This document shows, piece by piece, positions 52,932 through 62,893 of a DNA stretch of 64,000 nt (positions are counted from its first letter, which is position 1; each line of letters starts with the position of its first letter). The position numbers were made by a program, and so were the translations under genes. Location of the stretch: the NCBI RefSeq assembly GCF_000423185.1, contig NZ_AUHM01000013.1, positions 124,001 to 188,000 on the forward strand, read 5' to 3'. This DNA is from Inquilinus limosus DSM 16000 (lineage in GTDB: Bacteria; Pseudomonadota; Alphaproteobacteria; DSM-16000; Inquilinaceae). The notes below the pieces were generated by a model, which made no database searches, was not told where the DNA came from, and was given only the letters and a program-made list of their open reading frames with translations.

Positions 52932-53423
52932 TCACCCACGGATCTGCAGGACGCAGAGCAGCGTGAACAGCCGCCGCGCCGTCGCGTGGTCCATGGCGAT
53001 CCGGTCGGCCAGCCTTTCGCCGAGCAGCGTCGAGCCCTCGTCGTGCAGCCCGCGCCGGCCCATGTCGATCGCCTCGATCCGCGACGGCGGCGCCGTCTTG
53101 ATCGCGGCGTAATAGCTTTCACAGACCAGGAAGTAGTCCTTGATGATCCGGCGGAAGGGCTGGGTCGGCAGGGCGATCCGCTCGATCTCCTCCCCGGAAT
53201 CGACCGCAATCTCGAAGATCAGCCGGTTCTCCTCCATGCGCAGGCGCAGGCGGTAGGGTCCGGGCGGGCCCTCGACCAGGCGGAAGCTGTTCTGCTCGAT
53301 CAGGTCGTGGATCGCGACCCGACGCTCATGCGCCACCTCCGGCGACCGGCGGACGGCCGCGCTCTCGTCGATCACGACCTCGACGAGGCGCCCCTGCTCC
53401 CCATCGCCGGCCGCGCGGTTCAT
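52932..53423 (-). CDS. UPF0262 family protein
   Basis: A 163-residue protein of the UPF0262 family (DERRVAIHDL-like VAHERRVAIHDLIEQN, PFRRIIKDYFLVCESYYAAI, EAIDMGRRGLHDEGSTLL). It is conserved in alphaproteobacteria next to hisD, but no function is established. It overlaps the hisD stop by 4 bp (ATGA) and is coupled to it. Confidence 0.92.
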   Translation of the reverse strand: MNRAAGDGEQGRLVEVVIDESAAVRRSPEVAHERRVAIHDLIEQNSFRLVEGPPGPYRLRLRMEENRLIFEIAVDSGEEIERIALPTQPFRRIIKDYFLVCESYYAAIKTAPPSRIEAIDMGRRGLHDEGSTLLGERLADRIAMDHATARRLFTLLCVLQIRG

Positions 53424-54727
53424 CCGGCCGCCTTCAGCCGCTGGGCGATCGACAGCGCGTGCGCCTCCAGCCCCTCGGCCCGGGCCAGGCGCACCGCCGC
53501 CGGCCCGACCTTGGCAAGGCCGGCGGCGTCGCAGCGCACCAGCGTGGTGCGCTTGACGAAGTCGAAGACGCTGAGGCCGCTGGCGAAGCGAGCGCTGCGC
53601 GCCGTCGGCAGCACGTGGTTCGGCCCGGCGACATAGTCGCCCACCGCCTCCGGCGCGTGGCGGCCGAGGAAGATCGCCCCGGCATGGCGGATCCGGTCGG
53701 CCAGCCGGTCAGGATCGGCCACAGCGAGCTCGAGATGCTCGGGCGCCAGACGGTCGACCAGCGGCGCCGCGTCGTCGAGCGATTCGACAACGATAACCCC
53801 GCCTTGGTCGCGCCAGCTGGTGCCGGCGATCTCCGCCTTGGGCAGCCGGGCCAGCACGCGGTCGACCGCCGCGGTGACCGCATCGGCGAAGGCGGCGTCG
53901 TCGGTGATCAGCACCGACTGGGCATGGGTGTCGTGCTCGGCCTGGGACAGCAGGTCGACCGCGATCCATTCCGGGTCGTTGCCGGCATCGGCCACCACCA
54001 GGATCTCGGACGGGCCGGCGATCATGTCGATGCCGACGGCGCCGAAGACCTGGCGCTTGGCCTCGGCGACATAGGCGTTGCCGGGGCCGGTGATCTTGTC
54101 GACGGGACGGATGCGGGCTGTGCCGTAAGCCAGGGCCGCCACCGCCTGGGCGCCGCCGATACGCCAGATCTCGGTCACCCCGGCGCGCTCCGCCGCGGCC
54201 AGGACCAGCGGGTTCAGCACCCCGTCCGGCGCCGGCACCGCCATGGCGATGCGGCCAACCCCCGCCACCTTGGCCGGGATCGCATTCATCAGAACGGAGC
54301 TCGGATAGCTGGCGAGGCCGCCCGGGACATAGATGCCGACCGCGTCGATCGGGGTCCAGCGGGCGCCGAGGCCGATCCCGTCCTCGTCGACATAGGACAG
54401 GGCTGGCAGCTCGGTCCGGGCATGAAACGCCTCGATCCGGCGCGCGGCCAGGTCCAGCGCCGCAAGGGTCTCGGCATCGACCTGGGCCCGGGCCGCGGCG
54501 ATCTCCTCCGCGCTGATCCGCAGCGTCTCGGGGGTCAGCCTGACCCGGTCGAAGCGCTCGGTGTAGTCGATCAGCGCCGCGTCACCGCGCGCCCTGGTGT
54601 CGGCCACGATGGCGGCGACGGCGTCGGCGACATCGGCATGGGCGCCACGGCGGGCGGAGACGAAGGCGTCGAAGGCCTCGGCGAAGCCGGGCGAACGGGC
54701 ATCAAGACGCAGCGGCATGGACGGCAT
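53420..54727 (-). CDS. hisD: Histidinol dehydrogenase
   Basis: A 435-residue enzyme for the last two oxidation steps of histidine synthesis (histidinol to histidine, NAD and Zn). Family marks: [19 protein letters not shown], the [19 protein letters not shown] stretch, [28 protein letters not shown] with the catalytic His, and PNHVLPT. The length matches the family. It overlaps hisG by 26 bp. A start three codons later (54718) is also possible. Confidence 0.96.
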   Translation of the reverse strand: MPSMPLRLDARSPGFAEAFDAFVSARRGAHADVADAVAAIVADTRARGDAALIDYTERFDRVRLTPETLRISAEEIAAARAQVDAETLAALDLAARRIEAFHARTELPALSYVDEDGIGLGARWTPIDAVGIYVPGGLASYPSSVLMNAIPAKVAGVGRIAMAVPAPDGVLNPLVLAAAERAGVTEIWRIGGAQAVAALAYGTARIRPVDKITGPGNAYVAEAKRQVFGAVGIDMIAGPSEILVVADAGNDPEWIAVDLLSQAEHDTHAQSVLITDDAAFADAVTAAVDRVLARLPKAEIAGTSWRDQGGVIVVESLDDAAPLVDRLAPEHLELAVADPDRLADRIRHAGAIFLGRHAPEAVGDYVAGPNHVLPTARSARFASGLSVFDFVKRTTLVRCDAAGLAKVGPAAVRLARAEGLEAHALSIAQRLKAAG

Positions 54728-55376
54728 TCCGGAAACGGTCGATCCAGCCGGCGATCTCCTCCGGCCGGGTCTTGAAAGCGGCGCGGTTGACGATCAGCCG
54801 CGAGGTGACGTCGGCGATGTGCTCGATCTCGCGCAGCCCGTTCGCCTCCAGCGTCCTGCCGGAGGAGACGAGGTCGACGATGCGGCGGCACAGGCCCAGC
54901 GAGGGCGCCAGCTCCATCGCCCCGTTCAGCTTGATGCACTCCGCCTGCACCCCGCGGGCGGCGAAGTGGCGGCGGGTCACCGCGGGGTATTTGGTGGCGA
55001 CGCGGATATGGCTCCAGCGCCGCGGATCGTCGGTCTCGGCCAGGTCCACCGGCTCGGCCACCGCCAGGCGGCAGGCGCCGATGCCGAGGTCGAGCGGGGC
55101 GTAGAGCTCGGGGTAGTCGAACTCCATCAGCACGTCGTTCCCGGCGACGCCCAGCTGCGCCGCGCCGAAGGCGACGAAGGTGGCGACGTCGAAGGAGCGC
55201 ACCCGGATCAGCCGGATATGCGAATGGTTGGTGGCGAAGGACAGGCCGCGATGGCGCGGATCGTCGAAGGCCGGCTCCGGCTCCAGCCCGGCCTGCGCCA
55301 TCAGCGGGCGCAGCTCGTCCAGGATGCGGCCCTTGGGCAGGGCGATGGTCAAGGGATCGGGTACGGTCGAGGACAT
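54702..55376 (-). CDS. hisG: ATP phosphoribosyltransferase, short (HisZ-dependent) form
   Basis: A 224-residue HisG, first enzyme of histidine synthesis (ATP + PRPP). [33 protein letters not shown] and [14 protein letters not shown] are conserved. It lacks the C-terminal regulatory ACT-like domain, so it needs HisZ, not encoded in the window. The start at 55376 is preferred over 55409. It forms the upstream end of the hisG-hisD-UPF0262-phosphatase operon; copy C of the palindromic repeat lies behind it. Confidence 0.95.
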   Translation of the reverse strand: MSSTVPDPLTIALPKGRILDELRPLMAQAGLEPEPAFDDPRHRGLSFATNHSHIRLIRVRSFDVATFVAFGAAQLGVAGNDVLMEFDYPELYAPLDLGIGACRLAVAEPVDLAETDDPRRWSHIRVATKYPAVTRRHFAARGVQAECIKLNGAMELAPSLGLCRRIVDLVSSGRTLEANGLREIEHIADVTSRLIVNRAAFKTRPEEIAGWIDRFRNAVHAAAS

Positions 55377-55498
55377 GGCGCCGGCTTCCGCGGGAACGGC
55401 CGGCACCATAGCCGAAAGCGGCGCCGCGAGACCAGAAGAGGCCGCGACTCGCCCATGCGCGAAGATCAGCCTCTGAAATCGACTCCCATACCTTCCCC

Positions 55499-55598
55499 GT
55501 CACGGCGAGGCGCGCCCCTCGGACTTGATCCGGGGGCCGTGGCCATCCAGGAGTCTGTGCCGCTGGCATGGCCACGCCCCTTCGGGGCTCGCCATGAC
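55499..55598. repeat. Palindromic intergenic repeat, copy C
   Basis: Same family as 10961-11048 and 12420-12522. The left arm GTCACGGCGAG differs by one base from the right-arm complement CTCGCCATGAC. The inner hairpin is degenerate (GTGGCCATCCAG / CTGGCATGGCCAC, one gap). An insertion GACTTGATCCGGGGG lies in the left half. It is located between hisG and pgm. Confidence 0.82.
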
Positions 55599-55637
55599 GG
55601 GTTCATCATTCGGCCGCCGGCATCAAGTCGCCAGCCC

Positions 55638-57290
55638 CTACCCCTGCCCCGCCGCCGCGAAGGCCCGGCCGATCAGGGCCTTGGCGTCGTCCTGGACCTG
55701 CCGCAGGTGGTCCTCGCTGCGGAAGCTCTCGGCATAGATCTTGTAGACCTCCTCGGTGCCGGAGGGCCGGGCCGCGAACCAGCCGTTCGCGGTCGCCACC
55801 TTGATGCCGCCGAAGGGCTGGCCGTTGCCGGGGGCCTTGGTCAGGGTCTGCGTCACCGGATCGCCGCCGAGCTGCGTGGCGCCGAGGCCCTCCGGCGTCA
55901 GGGTCTTGAACACCCGCTTCTGCTCGCTGGTCGCCGGCGCGTCGGTGCGGGCGTACCAGGCGGTGCCCAGCTCCTGCGTCAGCCCGTTGTAGAGCTCGCT
56001 CGGGTCGCGGCCGGTGACGGCGGTGATCTCCGCCGCCAGCAGGCCGAGGATGATGCCGTCCTTGTCGGTGGTCCACACCGTGCCGTCCTTGCGCAGAAAC
56101 GAGGCGCCGGCGCTCTCCTCGCCGCCGAAGCCGACCGACCCGTCGCTCAGCCCCTCGACGAACCATTTGAAGCCGACCGGCACCTCCAGCAGCCGGCGGC
56201 CCAGCTTGGCGGCGACGCGGTCGATCATGCTGCTGCTGACCAGCGTCTTGCCGATCGCGCTGTCGGCCCGCCAGCCCTTGCGGTGCTGGAACAGATAGGC
56301 GATCGACGCGGCCAGGAAGTGGTTCGGGTTCATCAGCCCGGCGGTGCGGGTGACGACGCCGTGGCGGTCGGCGTCGGTGTCGTTGGCGAAGGCGACGTCG
56401 AACTTTTCGCGCAGCCCCAGCAGCCGGGTCATGGCGTAGGGCGAGGAGCAGTCCATGCGGATCTTGCCGTCCCAATCCGCCGTCATGAAGCGGAAGGTCG
56501 GGTCGACGAGGTCGCTGACCACGGTCGCGGCGATGCCGGTGCGGTCGATCAGCGGCGCCCAGTAGCGCACCGCAGCGCCGCCGAGCGGGTCGATGCCGAT
56601 CTTGACGCCCGCGGACCGGATCGCCTCGAGGTCGATCACGCTGCCGAGATCGCCGACATAGAAGTCGATGTAGTTGTGCCTGTGCGTGGTCGCGGCCTTC
56701 AGGGCGCGCTGCAGCGGCACCCGCTGCACGCCGTCGAGGCCCTTCTCGATCAGCTCGTTCGCGGTGCGCTCGATCCAGCCCGTCACCTCGGTGTCGGCCG
56801 GGCCGCCGTTGGGCGGGTTGTACTTGAAGCCGCCATCCTCCGGCGGGTTGTGCGACGGGGTGACCACGATGCCGTCGGCCATGCCGGAGGTCCGGCCGCG
56901 GTTGTAGGTCAGGATGGCGTGCGAGATGACGGGCGTCGGGGTGTATCCGCCGTCCCGGTCGATCATGGTCTCGACGCCGTTCGCCGCCAGCACTTCGAGG
57001 GCGCTGGCCAGCGCCGGCTCGGACAGCGCGTGGCTGTCGATGCCGATGAACAGCGGCCCGTCGATCCCGGCGCGCTTGCGGTAGAGGCAGATCGCCTGGG
57101 TGATGGCGAGGATATGGGTCTCGTTGAAGCTGCCGGCGAAGGCCGAGCCGCGATGGCCGGAAGTGCCGAAGGCCACGCGCTGCGCCGTGTTCGCTGGATC
57201 GGGCCCGGTGGTGAAATAGGCCGTGACCAGCCGCGGCAGGTTGACGAGGTCGGCCGGGTCGACGGGCTTCCCTGCGAGCGGACTCACCAT
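55638..57290 (-). CDS. pgm: Phosphoglucomutase, alpha-D-glucose-specific
   Basis: A 550-residue protein. The phosphoserine loop is [10 protein letters not shown], the metal-binding loop [10 protein letters not shown], and the sugar-binding loop GEESAGASF. The C-terminal [16 protein letters not shown] binds phosphate. Interconverts glucose-1-P and glucose-6-P, feeding glycogen and surface-sugar synthesis. The ATG at 57290 has GGGAG six bases upstream; an in-frame ATG at 57296 abuts it. Divergent from a TetR regulator. Confidence 0.95.
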   Translation of the reverse strand: MVSPLAGKPVDPADLVNLPRLVTAYFTTGPDPANTAQRVAFGTSGHRGSAFAGSFNETHILAITQAICLYRKRAGIDGPLFIGIDSHALSEPALASALEVLAANGVETMIDRDGGYTPTPVISHAILTYNRGRTSGMADGIVVTPSHNPPEDGGFKYNPPNGGPADTEVTGWIERTANELIEKGLDGVQRVPLQRALKAATTHRHNYIDFYVGDLGSVIDLEAIRSAGVKIGIDPLGGAAVRYWAPLIDRTGIAATVVSDLVDPTFRFMTADWDGKIRMDCSSPYAMTRLLGLREKFDVAFANDTDADRHGVVTRTAGLMNPNHFLAASIAYLFQHRKGWRADSAIGKTLVSSSMIDRVAAKLGRRLLEVPVGFKWFVEGLSDGSVGFGGEESAGASFLRKDGTVWTTDKDGIILGLLAAEITAVTGRDPSELYNGLTQELGTAWYARTDAPATSEQKRVFKTLTPEGLGATQLGGDPVTQTLTKAPGNGQPFGGIKVATANGWFAARPSGTEEVYKIYAESFRSEDHLRQVQDDAKALIGRAFAAAGQG

Positions 57291-57404
57291 CTGCATCTCC
57301 CTGGGCTGACTGGTCCGACGGGCAAATTGCGCCAGCCGGCAGCTCCTGTCGAGACGGCGGCGGCTGCGGTTTTCCTCTTTCGCCCGCCCGGCGGGTGGAG
57401 GCAA

Positions 57405-58088
57405 ATGGACGAAGGCAGCAGGGGCGAGGCCTTGGACCGGATCGAGAGCGCCGAAGGCAAGACGCGGGCGCGCTGGCAGCGCGACCCGGAAGGCATGCGC
57501 CAGCGCATCCTGGATGCGGCGCTGGCGGAGTTCACCCGGCACGGCTTCGGCGGCGCCCGGATCGACCGCATCGCCGCGGCCGCCGGCGCCAACAAGCGCA
57601 TGCTCTACTACCATGTCGGCAACAAGGAGATGCTGTACCTGGCGGTGCTGGAGGCGACCTACGCCCGCATCCGCACCGCCGAGCGCGCCCTGAACCTGGA
57701 GAGCCTGGCGCCGGATGCCGCGATCGCCCGGCTGGTGGAGTTCACCTGGAGCTATTTCCTGGAGAACCCGGAATTCATCATCATGCTGAACCAGGAAAAC
57801 CTGTACCAGGCCCGGCACTTGCGGAAATCGCCCAATGTCCGCCCCCTGCACTCGCCCTTCGTCGAGATGATCGGCGAGGTGCTGGACCGCGGCGTCGCCG
57901 CCGGCGTGTTCCGTCACGGCATCGACCCGGTGCAGCTCTACATCTCGATCGCCGGCCTCGCCTATTTCTACGTCTCGAACCGCTGGACACTCGGCGTCAT
58001 CTTCGACCGCGACCTGTTCGAGGCGAAGGCCCGGGCCGACCGCCTCGCCCACATGACCGATCTGGTGCTGTCCGCGCTGCGGCCCTGA
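57405..58088 (+). CDS. TetR/AcrR-family transcriptional regulator
   Basis: A 227-residue regulator. The N-terminal helix-turn-helix ([43 protein letters not shown] in pieces) is typical TetR. The C-terminal ligand domain resembles the TetR_C_41 / RutR-like group ([16 protein letters not shown]). A 25-residue N-terminal charged extension precedes the DNA-binding part. Ribosome site GGTGGAGGCAA. It may control pgm, which is divergent, but the target is not proven. Confidence 0.9.
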   Translation: MDEGSRGEALDRIESAEGKTRARWQRDPEGMRQRILDAALAEFTRHGFGGARIDRIAAAAGANKRMLYYHVGNKEMLYLAVLEATYARIRTAERALNLESLAPDAAIARLVEFTWSYFLENPEFIIMLNQENLYQARHLRKSPNVRPLHSPFVEMIGEVLDRGVAAGVFRHGIDPVQLYISIAGLAYFYVSNRWTLGVIFDRDLFEAKARADRLAHMTDLVLSALRP

Positions 58089-58499
58089 TGCCGTGCGCCA
58101 CGCTGCGAATACCCGCGGCAGATGGAAGAATCGGCATTCCGTACCGCGAATGGCGTATGACTATCCGGAAAATTGGGGAAGCTGAACCACCGTATCGGGC
58201 ACGCAGCCAAGGCAGGAGGCTGCACCATTGGGGCAGTCGCGATCGCCTGAGCAATGAGTCATCGTCCAGCAGTCCGCCGGTGAATTTCCCGGCCAAGGAC
58301 GCCGTCGGAAGAGTGGCGAGGTAAGAAGACATCGTCGACGCTCGGACGATGCATGGATGTCCGTCATCTCGAAGAGAATGATCCGAGTCGTCGTGTCGCC
58401 GCTCTGGATCAGGACAGCACGTCGCCGCCGTTGAGTGAAGTCAGCCAGAGCTGATGAATTCGTCTCGCGGCAAAACCTGGAAACGGGCGAGGAGGTCAG
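58089..58499. other. 411-bp intergenic region
   Basis: No convincing coding region. A weak inverted repeat CATCGTC / GACGATG (58330-58336 / 58345-58351) is visible. The region probably holds the promoter of the downstream Sel1-repeat gene, but no clear consensus was found. Confidence 0.5.
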
Positions 58500-59588
58500 G
58501 TGAAATCTCCGGCCGACGATGTCACCCGGCTCGAGCACGAGCCGAACAATGCCCAGGGGACCGCAGTCCGCCGCGTGGGAGCGGTCCTGCTCACATTCAC
58601 CGTGGTCGGCTGCGCCACTCTGGACGAGCTGGGACTCGGCTGGGGCGAAGCCGCTCCCGTCGAAGCTCCGCAGGCAGCCGATTCTACAGCCCGCTCCACG
58701 GCCCTGGTTCCGCAGCCCGCGCCCGCAGCTTCGGCGCCCACCCTCATGGCGGCCGCCGTATCGCCGGACGAAACCGGCACCGCCCCGCTCCCGGCCGACA
58801 ATCCGGCAGCCGAATTGCCGCTGCCGGACAGCGCCTCCGCCGAGCTGCGCGATTTGGCGCGCAAGGCCATCGCCGGCGACGCGAATGCCGAGTACGAGAT
58901 CGGCACCCTCTTTGCACGCGGCGCCGAAGTGCCGCAGAGCCATGAGCGCGCCACCTATTGGTGGCGCCGCGCCGCCGACCAGGGCAGCGCCGACGCGCGC
59001 TATGCTCTGGGCCTCGCCTATCTCAACGGCTCCGGCGTGCCTCGCGATGCCAGAGAGGCGATGAACTGGTTCCGCCGGGCCAGCGTCTCCGGTAATCCGC
59101 GCGGTGCGTACGAGATCGGCCGCCTCTATGAAGCCGGCGAGCTCGGGCCGTCCAACCCGCGTATCGCCGCCGGTTGGTACCGGATCGCAGCCGAGGCCGG
59201 CGACGCGCAGGGCAAGGAGGCGCTGGCGAGACTGCAAGCCTCATCAGGCACCGGCGCGTCGGCGATGCCCGGCACTGCAACCGCCCGCACGGTGCCGAGG
59301 CCGCCCAGCCCCACCGAAACGGCCGTCGTCTCTCCATCGGCCGTGCCTGCCACGCAACCGACGGTCGCGCCCGAGCGGCCGGCGACCGGCGCCGAGATCA
59401 GGGAAATCCAGCAATTGCTGACCAGGCTGGACCTGGATGCGGGTCAGGCCAATGGCCGATTGGGGAGCAGGACCCGGGCCGCCATCGCCACCTTCCAGCA
59501 GAGCCAGGGTATGCCGGTCACGGGCCAGCCCTCGGCGGCGTTGCTGGAAGCGCTTCGCACCGCTGCCGCGCCGCCCCGCTTCGATTGA
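58500..59588 (+). CDS. Sel1-repeat lipoprotein with peptidoglycan-binding domain
   Basis: A 362-residue protein, GTG start with CGAGGAGGTCAG just upstream. An N-terminal RRVGAVLLTFTVVGC is a lipobox preceded by 24 cytosolic-side residues. Three Sel1-like repeats follow (from NAEYEIGTLFARGAEVPQ to GDAQGKEALARL, residues 120-245). After a Pro/Thr-rich linker, residues 297-358 form a PG_binding_1 domain (IREIQQLLTRLDLDAGQANG, RTRAAIATFQQSQGMPVTG). It may act as an outer-membrane or periplasmic scaffold at the wall; the function is unknown. Confidence 0.82.
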   Translation: MKSPADDVTRLEHEPNNAQGTAVRRVGAVLLTFTVVGCATLDELGLGWGEAAPVEAPQAADSTARSTALVPQPAPAASAPTLMAAAVSPDETGTAPLPADNPAAELPLPDSASAELRDLARKAIAGDANAEYEIGTLFARGAEVPQSHERATYWWRRAADQGSADARYALGLAYLNGSGVPRDAREAMNWFRRASVSGNPRGAYEIGRLYEAGELGPSNPRIAAGWYRIAAEAGDAQGKEALARLQASSGTGASAMPGTATARTVPRPPSPTETAVVSPSAVPATQPTVAPERPATGAEIREIQQLLTRLDLDAGQANGRLGSRTRAAIATFQQSQGMPVTGQPSAALLEALRTAAAPPRFD

Positions 59589-59765
59589 CGAACGCGGCCG
59601 GGCGCTGCCGTGCCGGGCGCCCCCCACCTTTGAAACCGTCATTGCGCGCCCGAGAACAGCGCCTCGCCGTTCCCCTCTTGACCCCCGCCCCGCTCCACAG
59701 CAGGATTTTAACCAACGAGTTAATTTCTGCCGGGCCGTCCAGAAGCCCGAGACCGGGAGACGCCG

Positions 59766-60587
59766 ATGGGAACGCGAAGCGCCCGTGACCGCGCCCCAGG
59801 CCGCGCGTTCAACCTGCTGCAGGCAGGCTGGGTCAGGCCCGTCATCCTGCTCCTGATCATCATCGTGCTGTGGGACCTGGCGATCCGCGTCTTCCGGCTG
59901 CCGCCCTACCAGGTGCCCGCGCCCTGGGACGTGATCGTCACGCTGTGGCGCGACGGGCCGGAGCTGCTGTCGCAATCGGTGCCGACCACCGTGGCGACGG
60001 TGCTGGGCTTCCTGCTGTCGGCCGTGATCGGCATCCCGATGGCGATGCTGATCGCCGGGTCGCGCACGGTCGAGGCCTATGTCTATCCGCTGCTGGTGTT
60101 CTCGCAGTCGATCCCGAAGGTGGCGGTCGCGCCGCTCTTCGTCGTCTGGTTCGGCTTTGGGCTCGAACCCAAGGTGATCTCGGCCTTCCTGCTGGGCTTC
60201 TTCCCGGTGGTGGTGTCGGCGGTGCAGGGCTTCAAGTCGCTGGATCCCGACACGCTCGACCTGGCCCGGGCGATGGCCGCCAGCCGCTGGCAGATCTTCC
60301 GCATGGTCGGGCTGCCGCAGGCGATGCCGGCGATCTTCTCCGGCCTCAAGGTCTCGGTGACGCTGGCGGTGGTCGGCGCCGTGGTCGGCGAGTTCGTCGG
60401 CGCCAATTCCGGCATCGGCTTCGTGCTGCAGCGCTCGATCGGCAATTTCGAGCTGCCGACCATGTTCGCGGCGCTGGTGATCCTGGCGCTGCTGGGCGTG
60501 GTGCTGTTCTGGCTGATCGACCTCGTCGAACGGCTGGTCATCCCATGGCACGCCAGCCGGCGGCGCGAGCTGATCGTCGCCGCCTGA
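59766..60587 (+). CDS. NMT1/SsuA-type ABC importer permease
   Basis: A 273-residue permease with about six helices. The EAA loop is TLDLARAMAASRWQIFRMVGLPQAMPAIF in pieces, the SsuC/TauC/ThiX pattern. It pairs with the next binding protein and ATPase. The 177-bp gap upstream contains a TTGACC (59680) but no TPP riboswitch, so a thiamine-precursor role is not supported by regulation. Confidence 0.9.
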   Translation: MGTRSARDRAPGRAFNLLQAGWVRPVILLLIIIVLWDLAIRVFRLPPYQVPAPWDVIVTLWRDGPELLSQSVPTTVATVLGFLLSAVIGIPMAMLIAGSRTVEAYVYPLLVFSQSIPKVAVAPLFVVWFGFGLEPKVISAFLLGFFPVVVSAVQGFKSLDPDTLDLARAMAASRWQIFRMVGLPQAMPAIFSGLKVSVTLAVVGAVVGEFVGANSGIGFVLQRSIGNFELPTMFAALVILALLGVVLFWLIDLVERLVIPWHASRRRELIVAA

Positions 60588-60623
60588 GGCGGCGCAACCA
60601 AACATGAGGGGGAGGAAACAACC

Positions 60624-61601
60624 ATGGTCCGCAGCCTGCTGATCGCCCTCGGCGTCCTGCTCGCGGCCGGTTCGGCTCAGGCGGCCGACAAGGTCGTGCT
60701 GATGCTGAACTGGTACGTCTATGGCGAGCACACGCCGTTCTTCTACGGCAAGGCCAAGGGGTTTTACGCCGACCAGGGCATCGACCTGGAGATCCAGGAG
60801 GGCCGCGGCTCGGCCATGACCGCCCAGGCCGTCGCCGCCGGCACCGTCGGCTTCGGCTATTTCGACGTGCCGACCATGATCAAGGCGGCGGCCAAGGGCG
60901 CGCCGCTGGTCTCGGTCGGCGTGCTGCTGCAGAAGAGCCCGATGTCGGTGATGGGCTTCACCGACAAGAACATCCGCAAGCCGGAAGACATCAAGGGCAA
61001 GACCGTGGCCACCACGCCCGGCGACTCGCTGTCGCAGATCTGGCCCTTCTTCCTGCAGAAGACCGGCCTCTCGGAGAGCGATTTCCGCACCGTCTCCGGC
61101 GACGCCCAGACCAAGCTGAACGCCGTGATCAACGGCCAGGCCGACCTGCTGCTGGGCTACGCCATGGACCAGAGCATGAAGATCAAGGACGCCACCGGGA
61201 AGGACGTCACCCCGATCCTGTTCGCCGACTACGGGGTGAACATGGTGTCCTCCGGCATCGTCGTGCAGAAGGAACTGCTGACCGAGAACCCCGACCTGAT
61301 CCGCCGCTTCATGGCGGCGACGACGCAGGCGGTCGAGGCGGCGGAGAAGGCGCCGGCCGAGGCCACCGCCGCGACCCTGGCGGCGCTGCCGAAGGCCGGC
61401 AAGCCGGAGACGCTGCAGGAGGGCTTCGAGCGCACCATCCCGCTGTACCGGACCGAGGAGACCCAGGGCCAGCGGCCGTTCCGCGTCACCGACGCGAACA
61501 TGGCGGAGACGGTGAAGCTGCTGATCGAGTATGGCGGGGTCGACGCGTCCGCCGCGGCCGATCCGAAGGCCTTCTACACCAACGAATTCCTGCCGAAGTG
61601 A
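60624..61601 (+). CDS. NMT1/THI5-like ABC substrate-binding protein
   Basis: A 325-residue protein. Signal peptide MVRSLLIALGVLLAAGSAQA. The mature N-terminus KVVLMLNWYVYGEHTPFFYGKAKGFY and the GRGSAMTAQAVAAGTVGFGY segment are hallmarks of the NMT1/THI5-like family. Known relatives bind pyrimidine precursors of thiamine (ThiY) or other small N-heterocycles. GGGGGAGGAAACAACC precedes the ATG. The substrate remains open. Confidence 0.9.
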   Translation: MVRSLLIALGVLLAAGSAQAADKVVLMLNWYVYGEHTPFFYGKAKGFYADQGIDLEIQEGRGSAMTAQAVAAGTVGFGYFDVPTMIKAAAKGAPLVSVGVLLQKSPMSVMGFTDKNIRKPEDIKGKTVATTPGDSLSQIWPFFLQKTGLSESDFRTVSGDAQTKLNAVINGQADLLLGYAMDQSMKIKDATGKDVTPILFADYGVNMVSSGIVVQKELLTENPDLIRRFMAATTQAVEAAEKAPAEATAATLAALPKAGKPETLQEGFERTIPLYRTEETQGQRPFRVTDANMAETVKLLIEYGGVDASAAADPKAFYTNEFLPK

Positions 61602-61617
61602 GCGGGGGCGGAGCGCG

Positions 61618-62436
61618 ATGAGCAGGCCGAGGCTGCAGCTCGTGGAGACGGCGGAGTCGGCGCCGCAGCCCGCCGTCATCGCCGTCGAGGGCGTGTCGAA
61701 GACCTACCGCAGCCGCGACGGCGAGACGCCGTCGCTGGCGCCGCTCGACTTCACCATCGGCGAGGGCGAGTTCCTGGTGCTGGTCGGCCCGTCCGGCTGC
61801 GGCAAGTCCACCCTGCTGCGGATGATCGCCGGCCTGCTGCCGCCCAGCACCGGCCGGATCCGTCTCGGCGGGCGCGAGGTCGACCGGCCGCACGGCGACG
61901 CCGGCATCGTGTTCCAGAACCCGCTGCTGCTGCCGTGGCGCAGCGTGCTGGCCAATGTGATGATGCCGGTCGAGGTCAAGCGCCTCCCCCGCGCCCCGCA
62001 TCTGGACCGCGCGCACCAGCTGCTGCGCATGGTCGGGCTGGACGGATTCGCCGACAAGCTGCCCTGGCAGCTCTCCGGCGGCATGCAGCAGCGGGTGTCG
62101 CTGTGCCGGGCCCTGGTGACCGACCCGTCGATCATCCTGATGGACGAGCCCTTCGGCGCGCTCGACGCCATGACGCGGGAGCGGATGAATGTCGAGCTGC
62201 AGCGGATCCAGCGCGAGACGCGCAAGACCATCCTCCTGATCACCCATTCGATCCCGGAGGCGGTCTTCCTGGCCGACCGGGTGCTGGTGATGACGGAGCG
62301 GCCGGGGTCGATCGCGGCGATCTACGACGTGCCGCTGCCGAAGCCGCGCTCGCTCGACATCATGGGCGATCCGCGATTCGTCGAGCTGACCCAGCGCATC
62401 CGCGGCCATTTCCGGGCCCAGGGCGGGCTGGACTGA
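61618..62436 (+). CDS. ABC importer ATP-binding protein (NitT/TauT type)
   Basis: A 272-residue ATPase. Walker A GPSGCGKST, Q-loop VFQNPLLLPW, signature LSGGMQQR, Walker B IILMDEPFGALD, H-loop LITHSIPEA. It belongs to the SsuB/TauB/ThiZ group and completes the permease and binding protein upstream. The ATG at 61618 is favoured. Convergent with the DUF2948 gene 12 bp away. Confidence 0.95.
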   Translation: MSRPRLQLVETAESAPQPAVIAVEGVSKTYRSRDGETPSLAPLDFTIGEGEFLVLVGPSGCGKSTLLRMIAGLLPPSTGRIRLGGREVDRPHGDAGIVFQNPLLLPWRSVLANVMMPVEVKRLPRAPHLDRAHQLLRMVGLDGFADKLPWQLSGGMQQRVSLCRALVTDPSIILMDEPFGALDAMTRERMNVELQRIQRETRKTILLITHSIPEAVFLADRVLVMTERPGSIAAIYDVPLPKPRSLDIMGDPRFVELTQRIRGHFRAQGGLD

Positions 62437-62448
62437 CCGATCGTTCGG

Positions 62449-62892
62449 TCAATCCTCTGGATGCTGCGGCCGCTGCGGCGTCGGCCAGGGTTCGCCGCGG
62501 TCTTCCAGGAGGACGTCGATGCCCTCGCCGACCAGGCGCAGGGCGACGTCGTCGGCGAAGCTGAGAAGGATGCCGCCCTCCTCCGCCGTGATCGCCAGCA
62601 GGTCCAGCATCCGCGACCGGTCATGGAGGTCGAGCTTCCGGCACTGGACCGAATCGATGCCCTGGAAGCGCACTCCGCACAGGGTCCGATGCCAGTACTC
62701 CTGCCCTTCGACCAGCTGCGCCGGCTGCTCCCAGCAGAACCGGTTCACCGCCATGACGAAGCAGCGCTCTGGGCGCAGGAAGGTCATGTCGTGCACCGGC
62801 ACGATCGCGTCCTGCAGCGCCGCCGAGAGGACGGCGAGATCCTCCGCATCGCGGGCGCGCAGGCGCAGGCGGACGGGCGCGTCGGACGGCAT
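62449..62892 (-). CDS. DUF2948 family protein
   Basis: A 147-residue protein with the DUF2948 pattern: LRLRARDAEDLAVLSAALQDA, FVMAVNRFCWE, and a C-terminal ILLSFADDVALRLVGEGIDVLLED. It is conserved next to murA in alphaproteobacteria; no function is known. It starts directly after the murA stop (spacing 1 bp) and so is co-translated with it. Confidence 0.9.
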   Translation of the reverse strand: MPSDAPVRLRLRARDAEDLAVLSAALQDAIVPVHDMTFLRPERCFVMAVNRFCWEQPAQLVEGQEYWHRTLCGVRFQGIDSVQCRKLDLHDRSRMLDLLAITAEEGGILLSFADDVALRLVGEGIDVLLEDRGEPWPTPQRPQHPED

Positions 62893-62893
62893 C

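Noticed and set aside
54597-57404. Long upstream extension of the TetR frame (to 1163 codons)
   Set aside because: It is antisense to hisD, hisG and pgm. The regulator starts at 57405 with a good ribosome site and a normal TetR N-terminus.
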